This document shows positions 24,301 through 39,300 of a stretch of DNA of 64,000 bases, piece after piece; the stretch's first letter is position 1, and the number at the start of each line of letters is the position of its first letter. The stretch spans positions 7,445,501-7,509,500 of the forward strand of contig CAMRHE010000067.1 in the NCBI GenBank assembly GCA_947044405.1. The letters run 5' to 3'. Source of the stretch: Leptodactylus fallax. Lineage: Eukaryota; Chordata; Amphibia; Anura; Leptodactylidae. A model generated the notes under the pieces. That model was not told the origin of the DNA, did no database searches, and worked only from the letters and a program-made list of their open reading frames with translations. Both the position numbers and the translations under genes were made by a program.

Positions 24301-25110
24301 CTTGTTTGAATTAGGAACAACATCTTCTTTAGAGATGCTTTTCGCTTTCTTAGGGGTACTAAAACTAATGTCAGCTTCTTGTTTCTTCACTAACTTCATT
24401 AAGTCAGGAAATGGAAGGACTCTATCAGATAGTAAGACCTTGAGTACTTGAGCAAGAGGATGATGAGGTTGTAACCCTCTCACCAACTGACTGGTTCTCA
24501 TAGCGTCTACCTCTGAAGTAGATATAGCTGCGTGGTACACCAGACGTGAAAGAAGTAGCTGTAAACGGTTAATAAAAGTAGAGACATTTTCCCCTTCTTT
24601 TTGATGAACCATTCGGTAATCAGCAACCATCTGGGCAAGGTCATAATATGGCTCAAAGTGATCAGACAGTACTTGTATATAGTCCAATGCACTCACTCCT
24701 TCATGAGAGTCTCTGTACAAGCGGATCAATTCTGCAGCAGGAGACCGCAAACTTTCACTGATACGCTGCCGCTTGCCTTCTTCAGAGCAAGACCATTCCT
24801 TCAGGCATTGGAGAGTATGTTCTTTCCATATCTCAAAGTTTTCCTCCCCTTGTGGTACTGGGACATTACCAGAGAATACTTTTAGTTTCTTGTAGTGAGT
24901 GGCCTGCAGGCCCTGAGCTAACATTTCAGTCAGCCTGGCTAAAGTGCTAATAGCACTGTCACTAGAGGAACTGCTAGCGACGGCCATACTGGGGGGGTAA
25001 CTGGCTGAGCGGGGTTCTTCCTTTACCTGAACCAGGGGAGGAACAGGAGGTCGGTAATCCCATGTAGTAGCTAGTGGGAGGTTCCCCTCTGAGCTATATC
25101 GCTTCTCCAT
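21325..25110 (-). CDS. Gypsy gag-pol fusion, first part up to an in-frame TGA
   Basis: The first ATG is at 25110 (MEKRYSSEGN), six codons inside the longest open frame, giving 1261 codons. Seen in order: a gag region with coiled-coil-like helices; one CCHC knuckle (CYKCGQTGHTARQC, about residue 296); an aspartic protease (ALFDTGSQVTLI, about 360); and reverse transcriptase with VYLDDIIVFG (about 812). RNase H follows (YVLHVDASFEGLGG, then VRTDNNPLTYVL), then the start of the integrase zinc domain (HDYHGHLG). Gag and pol share one frame without a frameshift. The frame stops at TGA (21325-21327), inside integrase just before the conserved FYWPKM motif; the rest continues in the same frame downstream. 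Confidence 0.93.
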   Translation of the reverse strand: MEKRYSSEGNLPLATTWDYRPPVPPLVQVKEEPRSASYPPSMAVASSSSSDSAISTLARLTEMLAQGLQATHYKKLKVFSGNVPVPQGEENFEIWKEHTLQCLKEWSCSEEGKRQRISESLRSPAAELIRLYRDSHEGVSALDYIQVLSDHFEPYYDLAQMVADYRMVHQKEGENVSTFINRLQLLLSRLVYHAAISTSEVDAMRTSQLVRGLQPHHPLAQVLKVLLSDRVLPFPDLMKLVKKQEADISFSTPKKAKSISKEDVVPNSNKNKPAERSELRQSATPPTATQRRKDARTCYKCGQTGHTARQCTEDSEGLGHSAVFSIQNQRHRRKAGRVNTRGAIAGSRSVVKVTVNGHAAPALFDTGSQVTLIYRSFYQKYLRDIPLQSTGQMKLWGLNSGSYPVDGSLQVVIAVPELEDQSVAPMKITALVCPDTGDSCAAPVILGTNCPAVHYAFQKFLGRDWNPAAQPVNISSDLRELCDALSTGYRHGMVYHIGERTVEVPAGGERVLRVASRIAPDLLEGGSYVLMETPEEMINQNGWMVIPERKDWRNKVELSTCVTVRNCSPHPIVIGPYQNVAHCYPVLGVNPYAEVCRIQIRDAIPNLNLDLSDPHLPEAWNQRLTQKLSELSEVFSMDDMDVGCAKSAQHTFRLTDSTPFRERPRRVAPKDVDELRQTLQQMKGQGIIVDSKSPYASPIVVVRKKSGAIRLCVDYRTLNRRTLPDQYTLPRIEEALEALNGNCWFTVLDLRSGYYQVPMAPEDQEKTAFICPLGFFQFTRMPQGTKGAPATFQRLMERVLGDLVPRECLVYLDDIIVFGKTLEEHEERLMRVLHRLKEEGLKLSVDKCKFCRSSVTYVGHIVSAEGVATDPGKIEAVVNWPRPQNITELQSFLGFCGFYRRFVEGYSKIARALLDLLKSDAGDPGKKKGSSKSLFGDRWTADCEEAFKLLKKKLTEAPVLAYADAQKPYVLHVDASFEGLGGVLHQEYPAGLRPIAFISRSLSPSEKNYPVHKLEFLALKWAIVDKLHDYLYGATFEVRTDNNPLTYVLSTAKLDATGHRWLAALSNYQFTLKYKSGPKNIGADALSRRPGLPSPEVVDEWEEVPSPGVGALCAMAAVVEDRVAFSETRLIDSIGGGPEAVPDMFAYPAALGSFESCSISSKRMIWSQKTDPLIGPLYQAVSSQDREMLKTSLPSECSQLLRDWEKFEIDNGLLYRVVLYHDHPGRRQLVIPSCFQKMIFRSLHDYHGHLGSEKTYGLIQD

Positions 25111-25134
25111 ATCAATGACTATTCCCACTTCTAA

Positions 25135-25152
25135 ATCTCAGCAGTGCCTCCA
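25135..25152 (-). other. Primer binding site, tRNA-Thr type
   Basis: On the minus strand, two bases after the LTR, it reads TGGAGGCACTGCTGAGAT. This is complementary to the 3' end of a vertebrate tRNA-Thr (AGT) as I remember it, with two mismatches in 18. Confidence 0.7.
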
Positions 25153-25154
25153 AA

Positions 25155-26163
25155 TGTAGCCCTATTTGGGGGGGGTATGAGTATTATCCCTCCCGCAACA
25201 GACTCTGGCGCTGACCTGTGTGTATAATGGGACCTGAAGCCTTCGCTGAAGGGAAGAGTGGGAACATATATGAAATATATCAGTGCCTCCACCCAGGATA
25301 GAGCCTCTGTATTACAGGGAGGATCTCTTCCTGGGACTTACCCATGAAGTACAGTTAGTAGCCTTAACAAGGATCACTGTACTAATCTCACAGTCTGAAG
25401 AATACATACAGATACCACATAAGGTTATAACAGTAGCTTTATAAGAATCAACAGGGTAATAATACATACATACAATATACTCAGAACACAGCAATACTAC
25501 AACAACCAGCAAGTCCTCAACCGTCTTAGGTTATATACCCGGGTATATATATAAATATATAGCAAGAGTCCAGTGCACAATACCTCCAGGCAACAGAAGA
25601 GATGCAGGGGCCCCTGTGGATGACTGTGGATCCTCGGATTCTTCCAGGAGATGACAGACAGCCGATCAGGAGATGATGATGATGATGGTGAGATTCTTCA
25701 CAGGCAGCAAACAGGGCGACGGTGACGGCAGTAGATGCAGGCCTGACTACCCTAACACTGAGTCCTTAACCTGCCAGCTAAACTACTAGTGCCACCGGGC
25801 CTCTAACTAGCTAGTTGGCCTTCGGAAGCCTAACCTATCACTGCCCTGAACTATATATATATATATGGATCCCTAACTACGGTTACTAGCTAGGTCCTGT
25901 GAGTATATAGGGGGTAACACATACCTAACTATATACTGTGAAGTAAAGAGGAACAAGTGGCTCTTAGACTCCCCCAGACATAACATGTCTGTCTCAGCAG
26001 CTCTGCTCACATCTCTCCCCCCAGCAGCTCTGCCTCACATGTGTCTGACTCACTGTATTTACAAAACAAAACTTGCACTAAATGCCTGGGGTCTCTGAAG
26101 CCAAACTGCAGGGGCAAAGAAGCCAGATACATTATATACTAGTAGAAATGGCAGTTCCCTACA
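25155..26163 (-). repeat. 5' LTR of the Gypsy element
   Basis: 1009 bp, the right-hand copy; it is the 5' LTR because the coding frames are on the minus strand. It is followed on that strand by a 2-nt spacer and the primer binding site. Confidence 0.95.
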
Positions 26164-26167
26164 ATTC

Positions 26168-26507
26168 AAAAGTCAGAAAGCAGATGAGACAAGACAACAG
26201 CTAAGGAGAAGAGGCCCTGCTCATCCTCTTACTCCATCTCCACCTGGAGGACAGAGCTGCCTGGCCCATTAAGATAGCGAAGAGTTGCTTCTCACAAGAG
26301 CACCCTTCCCTGCTATAAACTTATCTAATGACAACGCCAGGCTGCATGGATCACTTTGTGGGTTTCTGTGTGGATCAACCTGTCCATGCAGCTACAGGAT
26401 GCAGCTAAAGCTACTTAAGCGTGTGGTGAAGAGGTTTACACCATTGGTGAGAGATATCTGCCAAAAGCTACCAGATTGTGAATTGTGTTTGGGGCACTTT
26501 GAGTGGC
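26168..26507. other. Intergenic, nothing recognised
   Basis: Flank between the Gypsy element and the minisatellite. No gene or repeat is supported. Confidence 0.5.
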
Positions 26508-26748
26508 ATGTGTCCTATGTGTGACTGCTGTGTGTGATGTGTCCAATGTGTATCATGTGTCCTATGTGAGACTGCTGTGTGTGATGTGTCCATTGTGTGA
26601 ATGGTCAGTGTGTATCATGTGTCCTATGTGAGACTACTGTGTGTGATGTGTCCATTGTGTGAGTGGTCAGTGTCTTATGTATCCTATGTGTGACTGCTAT
26701 GTGTGATGTATCTGTTGTGTGAGTGGTCAGCGTGTAGCATGTGTCCTA

Positions 26749-28159
<1,411 letters not shown>

Positions 28160-28350
28160 GCTGTGTGTGATGTGTCCAGTGTGTAGCATGTGTCCTATGT
28201 GTGACAGCTGTGTGTGATGTGTCCATTGTGTGAGTGGTCAGTGTCTTATGTATCCTATGTGTGACTGCTGTGTGTGATGTGTCCATTGTGTGAGTGGTCA
28301 GTGTCTTATGTATCCTATGTGTGACTGCTGTGTGTGATGTGTCCAGTGTG

Positions 28351-29320
28351 TGCCGCAACCCAGTCGGATGAGACCGGAGGATGGGAGTAGTAGTGGCGGA
28401 TGCTGTGCCACCTAGCAGGCCGAGCACGCTTCCAAACGGCTCCAGTCGCACTCCTAGGCCGGACAAGGTCAAGGGGGGTCCTGCAGCACTACCGGATGGT
28501 GGTGGTAGTAGTTCTTTCCCCCGGGGCACTTCCAGTTGAAGAGGGGGACCTCTCCTACCTGAGCCGGTGTGGTGTTGGTCGGAAGAGCCCTGATGGTGAA
28601 GCAGGCACGACTCAGGAGTCAGCGATGCAGGTAAACCAAACAGCCTTTTTATTTAGGCAACTGGAACAAAAGACAACGGCAACTTCCAGATGCGGGTAGT
28701 AGTCCTGCAGTGTCCTAACCCCAGCCTTGGTTCTAGGAGGGCGCCCAAAGACAGTATCGGCTCCACAAGATGGCTTCCTCTACTCCACCTCTGTACCTCT
28801 CCCAGCTTGCTATACTGGGGATAGAGTTACAGGGAGTCCTGACAGGGAACTGGATACCTGGATACTAGGCCTGAATGCGACTCTCCTGTCAGGGTCCTCT
28901 CCTGCTCCTCCGGGCACGACACGAATCAAGTTCAGCCACTTGGAAATCTCCACTCTCTAGCTCTGAGCTGTCTTGAGAAGAGCCTGGGGCTGATGTTATC
29001 CCTCCTGAGGCTGTGAAAGCGGTGGTGGGCCTTCAGTCCAGAGGCTGGTGGCAGGTCAGCTCTGCACACCTTGTCTGGTCTACAGCATGCACTGAACTGA
29101 ATCTCAACCGTCGCCAGGGAGATTATATCTCCTCACAACCCCGCCCAGTGGCCTGTGATAGGCCAGGGCTGAACCCAGTCTGGGTTTGAACACTGCAGAG
29201 GGAAAAATACAAAGGGAAAGCTGCACAAAAATACACTTAACATAGAACAAACTCACAGACATAAAACCCAGAGGCACACAGGACAAACACATAAATGCAG
29301 TAGCACTCTGGGATGCTGCA
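28351..29320. mobile_element. 970-bp putative solo LTR
   Basis: It begins TGCCGCAACCC, ends GGATGCTGCA (TG...CA) and is flanked on both sides by TGTG (28347-28350, 29321-29324). It interrupts the minisatellite, whose units resume after it. No coding sequence or second LTR is present, so a solo LTR is the simplest reading. Because the flank is itself GT-rich, the 4-bp duplication is weak evidence alone. Confidence 0.6.
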
Positions 29321-29405
29321 TGTGTAGCATGTGTCCTATGTCTGACTGCTGTGTGTGATGTGTCCATTGTGTGACTGGTCAGTGTCTTTTGTGTCCTATG
29401 TTGAA

Positions 29406-29908
29406 CGAGTGTGTAAGAGCGGCATGTAACGGATGTTGCGCAGGGCGTGAGCGGAACTAGTTTGGGTGTTTTATATCAAATAGAAGTAACTTTTGCAGTT
29501 ATAACTTTGTCCAGAGCTTACAATATTGCAAACTGCAAGCAGTGGAAAGAACAAAGTCAATCCGATCTCTTCATGGCTGCTCATTCTTCCACTGATCCTT
29601 GTAAATACCTATTGTTGTTCTCCATGAGAACACGTTGTGAGCATTTACCTGAAGTAACTCAGACTGCATCTTGTAATTGGAGCTTTCATGTCTGACAGGG
29701 CGAATTGAATTATTATGAGGCTAATTTATTAGCTCCACGCTGAAGTCTTCCAGCTTGTTCTGGCTCTCCTCCAGTCTGATCCCTGATTGAAAGCTTCAAT
29801 AACAATCTGCCAGTCTTAGACTGAACTTATTTGTACAGCTGAATGACTGAAAAATGGTCCTTTCTCCATTATTTTACATTTCAGGTTTCCATTGTCTATC
29901 TATTAAAG
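29406..29908. other. Intergenic, nothing recognised
   Basis: No supported gene or repeat. Confidence 0.5.
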
Positions 29909-30185
29909 CAGGGGTGTCAAACTCATTTTCTCCGGGGGCCACTTCAGCCTCACGGGGTACCTTGAAGGGCCAAGATTATTTTACACATGTATAAAAGTAA
30001 CTTCTCCTTAACAGATAAGCGAGCTATTAAGGAGTAGTTACATTCGTACATTACTACTGTTACAATCAGCCCTTTGAGGTCAACCAGGAAGAACATAATG
30101 TATTGTTAAAACCTAAGACATTGGCATGTTACATACTATCCTCATCCTTTTCTGAATATATCAAAAATTAAGCACTATACAAATA

Positions 30186-30410
30186 CTGTTTACCCCTGCA
30201 AACGGTATTATGCTCTATAGTTGCCTCTGCACACGGTATTACGCCCCACAGCGGCCCCTGCAAACCGGTATTATGCTCCATAGTTGCCCCTGCACACGTT
30301 ATTATGCTCCATAGTGGCCCCTGCATTGATATTATGCCCCATAGTGGCCCCTGCAAACGGTATTATAGTCCATAATGGCCCCTGCACACGGTATTATGCC
30401 CCATAGTGAC
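30186..30410. repeat. ~35-bp minisatellite (GGTATTATGCCCCATAGTGG)
   Basis: About six imperfect units of CCCCTGCAAACGGTATTATG + CCCCATAGTGG. The unit is the reverse complement of the minisatellite at 54915-55530. Confidence 0.8.
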
Positions 30411-30430
30411 CCCCCCACCCATGAACTATT

Positions 30431-30756
30431 ATTATACTCTGGGGTCTTTTCAGACCCCAGAGTATAATGATCGGAGACCCAGGTGGTGACAAACATAAAA
30501 CCAGTGTTACTTACCTGGGCCCCGATGCGCTCCCTGCGTTCGGCCTTCTTCAATGTCGCACAGACCGGCGTCGCGACATAATGACGTCGGCCTGGCTCAC
30601 GTGACGCCTGGGACGTCACCAAAGAAGACCGAAGCCGGCTGGGAGCAACATCGGATCGCCGGAGAGGTGAGTAACACAGGTTTTTATGTTTATCACCTCC
30701 CCTGGGTCTCCGATTATTATACTCCAGGGTCTGAAAAGACCCCGGAGTATAATAAT
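30431..30756. repeat. Hairpin-bounded palindromic module, copy 1
   Basis: A perfect 17-bp hairpin (ATTATACTCTGGGGTCT, loop TTTC, 30431-30468) opens the module and a 20-bp hairpin with one mismatch (30713-30756, loop GAAA) closes it. Between them GATCGGAGACCCAGG pairs with CCTGGGTCTCCGAT, and donor-like GTAAGT/GTGAGT motifs face opposite strands at about 30511 and 30666. The centre carries ATAATGACGTCGGC. Confidence 0.8.
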
Positions 30757-30892
30757 AGTAGTATTTGATGGGGTTCGCCGGCCGCGGCCTCACTTACTAT
30801 CCCCGCTCCTGCACACAGCCGCTTCTGCGTCCCATAGCAGAAGGGGAAGCGGGGGCGGCCACGACCAGCAGCGGGGATCGATAAGTAAATAG

Positions 30893-30929
30893 GCCGTTAC
30901 GTGCCGGGGATATTCCAGCAGGCAACGGC

Positions 30930-30936
<7 letters not shown>
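30893..30936. repeat. Second-class hairpin (AAATAGGCCGTTA...)
   Basis: AAATAGGCCGTTACGTGCC pairs with GGCAACGGCCTATTT across a ~15-nt spacer, right after GATAAGTA. It is related to the hairpins at 40953-40987 and 44733-44775. Confidence 0.7.

Positions 30937-30980
<44 letters not shown>
30935..30980. repeat. (TA)n microsatellite
   Basis: About 23 TA units. Confidence 0.9.
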
Positions 30981-30985
<5 letters not shown>

Positions 30986-31496
30986 AACTTATCTTCACCT
31001 ACATGCGATGTCTTGATGCAGCCGCCGCCTCCTCTTCTTGTCCGCGACGTCTGCGTGTCAGCGTAGGAGGCGCGATGACGTCATTGTATCGCCGCCTGCG
31101 CTGATATGCAGAGGTCTTGTAAACCAGCCCAGGACAGGTATCGCGCAGCTTTGTTTTTTTTTTTTTTTTAAGCGGCCTGTCCTGGGCTGGTTTACATTAC
31201 ATGGACAATAAAAAATGCCGCGGCCCTGCGGGCTAGATAAGTGCCGGGCCGGATAACAGAAGGCAGCTGGCCGGATTCGGAATTGTGCAGTTTTGGGTCT
31301 TTTAATAGGAGCAGAAATATCATTCCGAGTAAGAACTACATGGTTTTGGTTTGAAAGGCATTTTGGATTCCCTTTAAGTAACTTTGAAATTTGCATCACA
31401 TTTCGAGGCAGTCCATAAGATCCAGGGTGTATGGTCATAAGCAAAGGCAGACATATAAAGAAGGACTTAAAAATGCACTGGTAATGACCATACAAT

Positions 31497-31748
31497 ATAA
31501 TGGCCCACTTATGCCTGCCCCCATACAGTATAATGGCCCCCTTATGCCTGCTGCACCCCCTGGTGGCTAGTGCTGAGTACAGATTTCATAATTACTGCAG
31601 GGGCATATGCAGGATTTTCCTGGTGGGTGGGCAGCTCACTATGGGGGCCATGTATCATAGGGGAGCTTATATTGTGGAGGAAGATCCACCCACGCACTAC
31701 AGTGTCCACTAAGTGCACCCACATAGTATAATGTCCTCAGCTCCCACA
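31497..31748. repeat. Minisatellite-like remnant (GTATAATGGCCC) split by Tc1 copy B
   Basis: ACAGTATAATGGCCCCCTTA-type words at 31497-31550 and CCACATAGTATAATGTCC at about 31719 continue as GTATAATGCCCC at 33388, directly after the Tc1 insertion. They are related to the ~35-bp minisatellites elsewhere in the window. Confidence 0.55.
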
Positions 31749-31750
31749 TA

Positions 31751-33385
<1,635 letters not shown>

Positions 33386-33387
33386 TA

Positions 33388-34260
33388 GTATAATGCCCCT
33401 TCAGATCCTACGCACTTCTGTCCCCAGATCCCACACCCTACAGCAGTAAGAACGATTCTCAGTACATACTGCTCCTTGGAATTCCTGTTTCTTCTCTGAT
33501 CCTGGCGCCAATGGACATCACAGCGACACCAGCACACAGAAGGAATGGAATGTACCTTGGAATCGTAAGTACTGCGTATTGCACTCATCATTCACTCCCG
33601 GGCCCCACCGCAAGTAATGAGCGCTTCCATCATTACTGATGAAAGCTCCCATTGGAAATGTAATGAAAGTGCTCACTGTGGAAACCTAGTGGGCACTCCC
33701 AGGTGCTGAGGTCCTTGGCTCTTGCCCAGGTTTGCTGAGTGTTGGTGTCATCTCTGGTGATAAATGGGACAAAATATCTCACAATTACACTCAGTCGGTC
33801 GACTTGGTACATGAGACACTTCACAAATCTGTACATACAGTAAAATGGTTTGATGGTTTGAAATGGTAAAGTGGTTAGTTGCTCTATTTCTGTAATATTC
33901 CTATTGATCTAGAGCAGCCGAGGGCCTTATTGTTGAACTTTACCATTCCCAAGGGTGCCAATGAATCTTATAGGTTTACCCATATTGACAATATTCGCTA
34001 TAAATGTCTGTCAGATGTCGGTTCTACTTTTAGGATGTTTATTGAGAGAAGGTATAGTGAAGAGAACAGCATGCATGTGCGTCCACCTCTCCATATTATC
34101 TCTTCCTCCCTGGAGTGCAGAAGGATCAGAGGACCCCATTCTCATGATACATGGGGTTCACAGCGGAGAAGAAGGGGTGTGTAACATTTCAATTGTAATG
34201 TTAAACCATTCACTGTCCTTACTTTTTTTTTTGCATGGAGAACCCCTTTGCTAAGGTTCC
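33388..34260. other. Intergenic, nothing recognised
   Basis: It begins with the resumed GTATAATGCCCC repeat. A fragment ending at 34190 reads CATGGGGTTCACAGCGGAG. No gene is supported; short open frames overlap on both strands. Confidence 0.4.
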
Positions 34261-34994
34261 TTAAAGGGGTTGTACGATGGCAGACTTTTATAGCATATCA
34301 ACAGGATATGCCTTAAATGTCTGATACATGTGGGCCCTACACACATATGTCTAGAACCGATCTCCAAAGAATCCTTACAGCTCACCTGGGCTGCTTATCT
34401 CCTATTCACTTCTAAAGGAGTGACAGAAGTAGCATAGCTCAGTGAGCTCTTCCAGAAACTCAACCACCGCTGACAACCTGAAGCAGGGGAAGGTCTGTGG
34501 GCAGGGGTGTAGTTATTGGGGGTGTAGAGGTAGCAATTGCTACTGGATCCTGGAGCCTGAGGGGTCCCAAAGACCTCTTTATAACATAAGAAGACACCAG
34601 TATTATAGACAGCACATGGTATGTGGGGGACCCTTTACATATTTTGCATTGGGGCCAAGGAACATCAAGCTACTGTGTCTTGGTCTGTGGGGGCCAGTTC
34701 AAGAGATGTGGGACACCCATCTAGCAGACATTTATGGCATATCCTGTGGATACACCATAATTGTCTGTTATGTTACAATCCATTTAAAATAAAATGCATA
34801 GAGCCCCACAGTACCCCCATAATAGTACCAGCCAACCATTTCTCCATGCTCTCCCATGCTCTGTGATTTAGATTGCTCTAGTGGAGGTCTAGATATACTA
34901 TATTAGTTTAATGGGTTGTTATGGTTAAAGGGATACTAAATATGCATATATAATATTTTATGGAATGGTTTTCTGATCCAGACAACCCCTTTAA
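34261..34994. mobile_element. 734-bp TTAA-flanked MITE with nested repeat
   Basis: The ends TTAAAGGGGTTGTACG and (reverse) TTAAAGGGGTTGTCTGG are bounded by TTAA (34261-34264, 34991-34994). The arms share AACAGGATATGCC. Inside, at about 34503, GCAGGGGTGTAGTTATTGGGG resembles a decayed tip of the CAGGGGCGTAACTA hAT-like family. Confidence 0.75.
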
Positions 34995-35494
34995 AGAAGC
35001 CCTATCATCTCTCCTCTCATCTCATGTTCAGTACATAATTGTATTCCTCATAGAATAACAATTCTGGAGCATCTTTCGCAGAACTTCCTAGGAATGTACG
35101 AATACAATGACAAGCGTTTGTTACCTTTCCTAGAGAGAGATCACTACTTACTCGGATACTGCTGACATAAACCCCATATTTCCAGAGGAAATTACACAGA
35201 GCTCTAAGAAGAAAATGAACTAGAATTCTATGAGGATTCGCTTCCACAGATGTGTCAGGTATTCTCAAAGTTCCTCCTTTTAAGTATTTCTAACATATCT
35301 AGCTGTAGACCTTGTAATGAGGAGTTTATGTCATTCGTATTCTTACTTACTGGTTATATTATTTTTCATATTTTCTGCCTTATTTTATCCAGGTTCTTTC
35401 ATTCTGTTCTACTATGTATAAATGTGTAAAAGTATTTCATAAACTAGTCCTAACTTTAAAAAAGAAAACTGAAACCATCTATTCTCATGTGTTT

Positions 35495-36038
35495 TTAAAG
35501 GGACACTCCAGTTATTTTTTTTGCTTCTTTACAGTTGTGCTAAAAAGTTTACATACCCTGGCAGATTTTTTGTTTTTTTGGCCTTTTTTCAGATAATATG
35601 AATGATAACACAAAAACTTTTTCTCCACTCATGGTTAGTGGTTGGATGAAGCCATTTATTGTCAAACTTCTGTGTTTTCTCTTTTTAAAATGACCCTGTT
35701 CAAAAGTTCACATACCCTGGTGATTTTGACCTGATAACATGCCCAGAAACCAAACCACGGTCAGCTTACAGTCAGGTCACCATGCACCCATTACCTTCCC
35801 TAGTGTTATCAACAGCAGCTGATACAGTTTTCAGGACCTTTGGTGACAACATCCTCACAGTCTACTGTCCTAGAAGGTCCATAGTAGAATTAGTTGTCCA
35901 TTGTTTTGCAGAAACAGGAAACAGGCATGGGTACAGGTACTAGACATGGGTGACAGCATCCGCAATAGCAGATTTTAAATCTACTTCGATGACTAACTTC
36001 CATAGCCAAAACAAAACCACACTAGAGTGTCACTTTAA
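35495..36038. mobile_element. TTAA MITE carrying a Tc1 fragment
   Basis: The outer ends TTAAAGGGACACTCCAGT and (reverse) TTAAAGTGACACTCTAGT sit at TTAA (35495-35498, 36035-36038). The interior is mostly a foreign Tc1-like fragment. Confidence 0.8.
35532..35985. mobile_element. Tc1-like fragment nested in the MITE
   Basis: CAGTTGTGCTAAAAAGTTTA follows TA, and CAAAAGTTCACATACCCTGG is a second inner direct repeat at about 35701. This is the left end of a Tc1-like element of another family. No transposase motif or right end is seen, so the right boundary is approximate. Confidence 0.6.
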
Positions 36039-36176
36039 TATTTATAGTTTTCAATATCCATTGTTTGCACCTGCGCTAATTTACATAGAACCCCATTTTA
36101 ATCGTTCCTATATATACTGCTATAAATATTCCTATAAGAACTTCTGACTAATACATTAACAATTTGTTTGATATTA

Positions 36177-37814
<1,638 letters not shown>

Positions 37815-38254
37815 TAAATACAATTCACTAAAAAGAGATCTTATTACATCTGACTGAGCAATTACATGGCTAAGGACATATATGTATCTGTAATAACTAA
37901 GAAAAACTTGTCACCACTTTGGACTAATCCTTTTAAACATTAGTCATATCTTCTTCTGTCACAATACATTATAGTAAAGTATAGTTTATTATAGTATAGT
38001 TTTTATTTTACAATATTGGTATTAAAGCGCACCAATCACTTCTCATATCACCCATAACAACTCTGGAGCATCTTTCCTTAGAACTTTGCTTTACCTGTTC
38101 CTCTGTTTTTCTTCCTAGAAATTTAGGAACAAATTGACAAGTGGGCTTTACCATTTACCTTTGTCAAAAGGGAGGGTCCCCACATAGTCGGTATATATAC
38201 TGTATACCCCTAACACATAACACACAAGTCAGTCTATCAATGCAGGTCCATGGG

Positions 38255-39059
38255 AGGTCAGATCGAGGCTCTAAAAGACTCAATGTCCTGTTCATACAGC
38301 CCAGGTTACTGAGGGACAAGCTGGGCCTTGCTGGAGTGGACCACCACCTCTCCAACTGGATCCTAGACTACCTCACAAATCGACCTCAATACGTGAGAGC
38401 CCAAGACTGTGTGTCAGGTACCGTGATCTGTAATACGGGGGCACCTCAGGGTACGGTTCTCGCCCCTTTCCTCTTCACACTGTACACTGCAGACTTTAGG
38501 TGCAACTCATCTAGCTGCTACCTACAGAAGTATTCTGACGACTCTGCAATAGTAGGTCTCATCACAGACGATGATGACAGGGAGTACAGAGAACTGAACC
38601 GGGATTTTGTGGACTGGTGCCACCAGAACCACCTGAAGATTAACGCGGGGAAGACCAAGGAGATGGTGGTGGACTTCCGTAAAGGCAGATGCCCTCCTAA
38701 ACCAGTGGACATCCTGGGGACGGGCATCGAGATTGTGAACACCTATAAGTACCTGGGTTTGCTCCTTAATAATAAGCTGGACTGGGCAGATCATATGGAG
38801 GCCCTGTACAGGAAGGGCCACAGCAGGCTCTACCTGCTTAGGAAGCTGAGAGCCTTTGGAATCCGGGGGGCACTTCTTAGGACTTTCTTCAACTCGGTAG
38901 TGGCATCAGCCATCTTCTTTGGAGTGGCCTGCTGGGGGGAGCAGTATATCAACCAGGGACAGAAATAAACTTGACAGGCTGATTAGAAGGGCCAGCTCTG
39001 TCCTGGGGAGCCCACTGGACCCTGTGCAGGTGGTGGGTGACAGAAGGATACTGTCCGTG
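38255..39059 (+). pseudogene. LINE reverse-transcriptase fragment, copy 1
   Basis: 5'-truncated ORF2 of a CR1/L2-type LINE. It reads RDKLGLAGVDHHLSNWILDY, TGAPQGTVLAPFLF (RT motif), KYSDDSAIVG (the DD catalytic box), then HLKINAGKTKEMVVDFRKG and KYLGLLLNNKLDW. One extra G in a run near 38938 shifts the frame after FFGVACWG. The copy ends abruptly at 39059 in unrelated sequence, without a 3' tail. Confidence 0.85.
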
Positions 39060-39300
39060 CCTATGTGTGGCCACCCAGTGGTTTTGTGATGAGTTACAGC
39101 CTGTCCAGGGGTTTTTATGTTGCAAACTGTAGGGATTGGTTTCATGAGAAATTGGAGTCCCTCACGAAATTTGAGCTAAGGTAAAGGTGGACACGTAAGT
39201 ATCTTAGCGGTTCTAGCTATAGATCATGCTCATATATACCGTATAGTACTAATTATACTATTCGTGACTCCTCTACTGTGACTTTATAATATGTCATGAA
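39060..39300. other. Unrelated 240-bp spacer between LINE copies
   Basis: No similarity to the LINE on either side. It separates two direct copies of a 489-bp segment. Confidence 0.5.

Larger units (their letters stand above)
18767..26163 (-). mobile_element. Ty3/Gypsy LTR retrotransposon, 7.4 kb, nearly intact
   Basis: Two near-identical ~1-kb LTRs (18767-19771 and 25155-26163), both TGTAG...CTACA, enclose gag-pro-RT-RNaseH-integrase in that order on the minus strand, the Ty3/Gypsy order. The flanks carry the 4-bp duplication ATTC (18763-18766, 26164-26167). A primer site lies inside the 5' (right-hand) LTR and a purine tract inside the 3' LTR. No env-like frame is present. LTR differences are a few substitutions and short-repeat length changes, so insertion looks recent. 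Confidence 0.95.
29909..31253. mobile_element. Composite hAT-like non-autonomous element, right end uncertain
   Basis: The left tip is CAGGGGTGTCAAACTCA, a hAT-type terminus common in fish and frogs. The right part has GCGGCCCTGCGGGCTAGATA and GGGCCGG, the usual inner right sequence of that family, but no inverted tip follows. Inside lie a ~35-bp minisatellite (30186-30410), a hairpin-bounded palindrome (30431-30756), a second hairpin (30893-30936), a (TA)n tract and a poly-T-centred inverted repeat (31116-31137 with 31174-31195). Confidence 0.6.

Noticed and set aside
30332..30793. 153-codon minus-strand frame
   Set aside because: Runs through hairpins and the inverted minisatellite of a non-autonomous element; no protein family motif.
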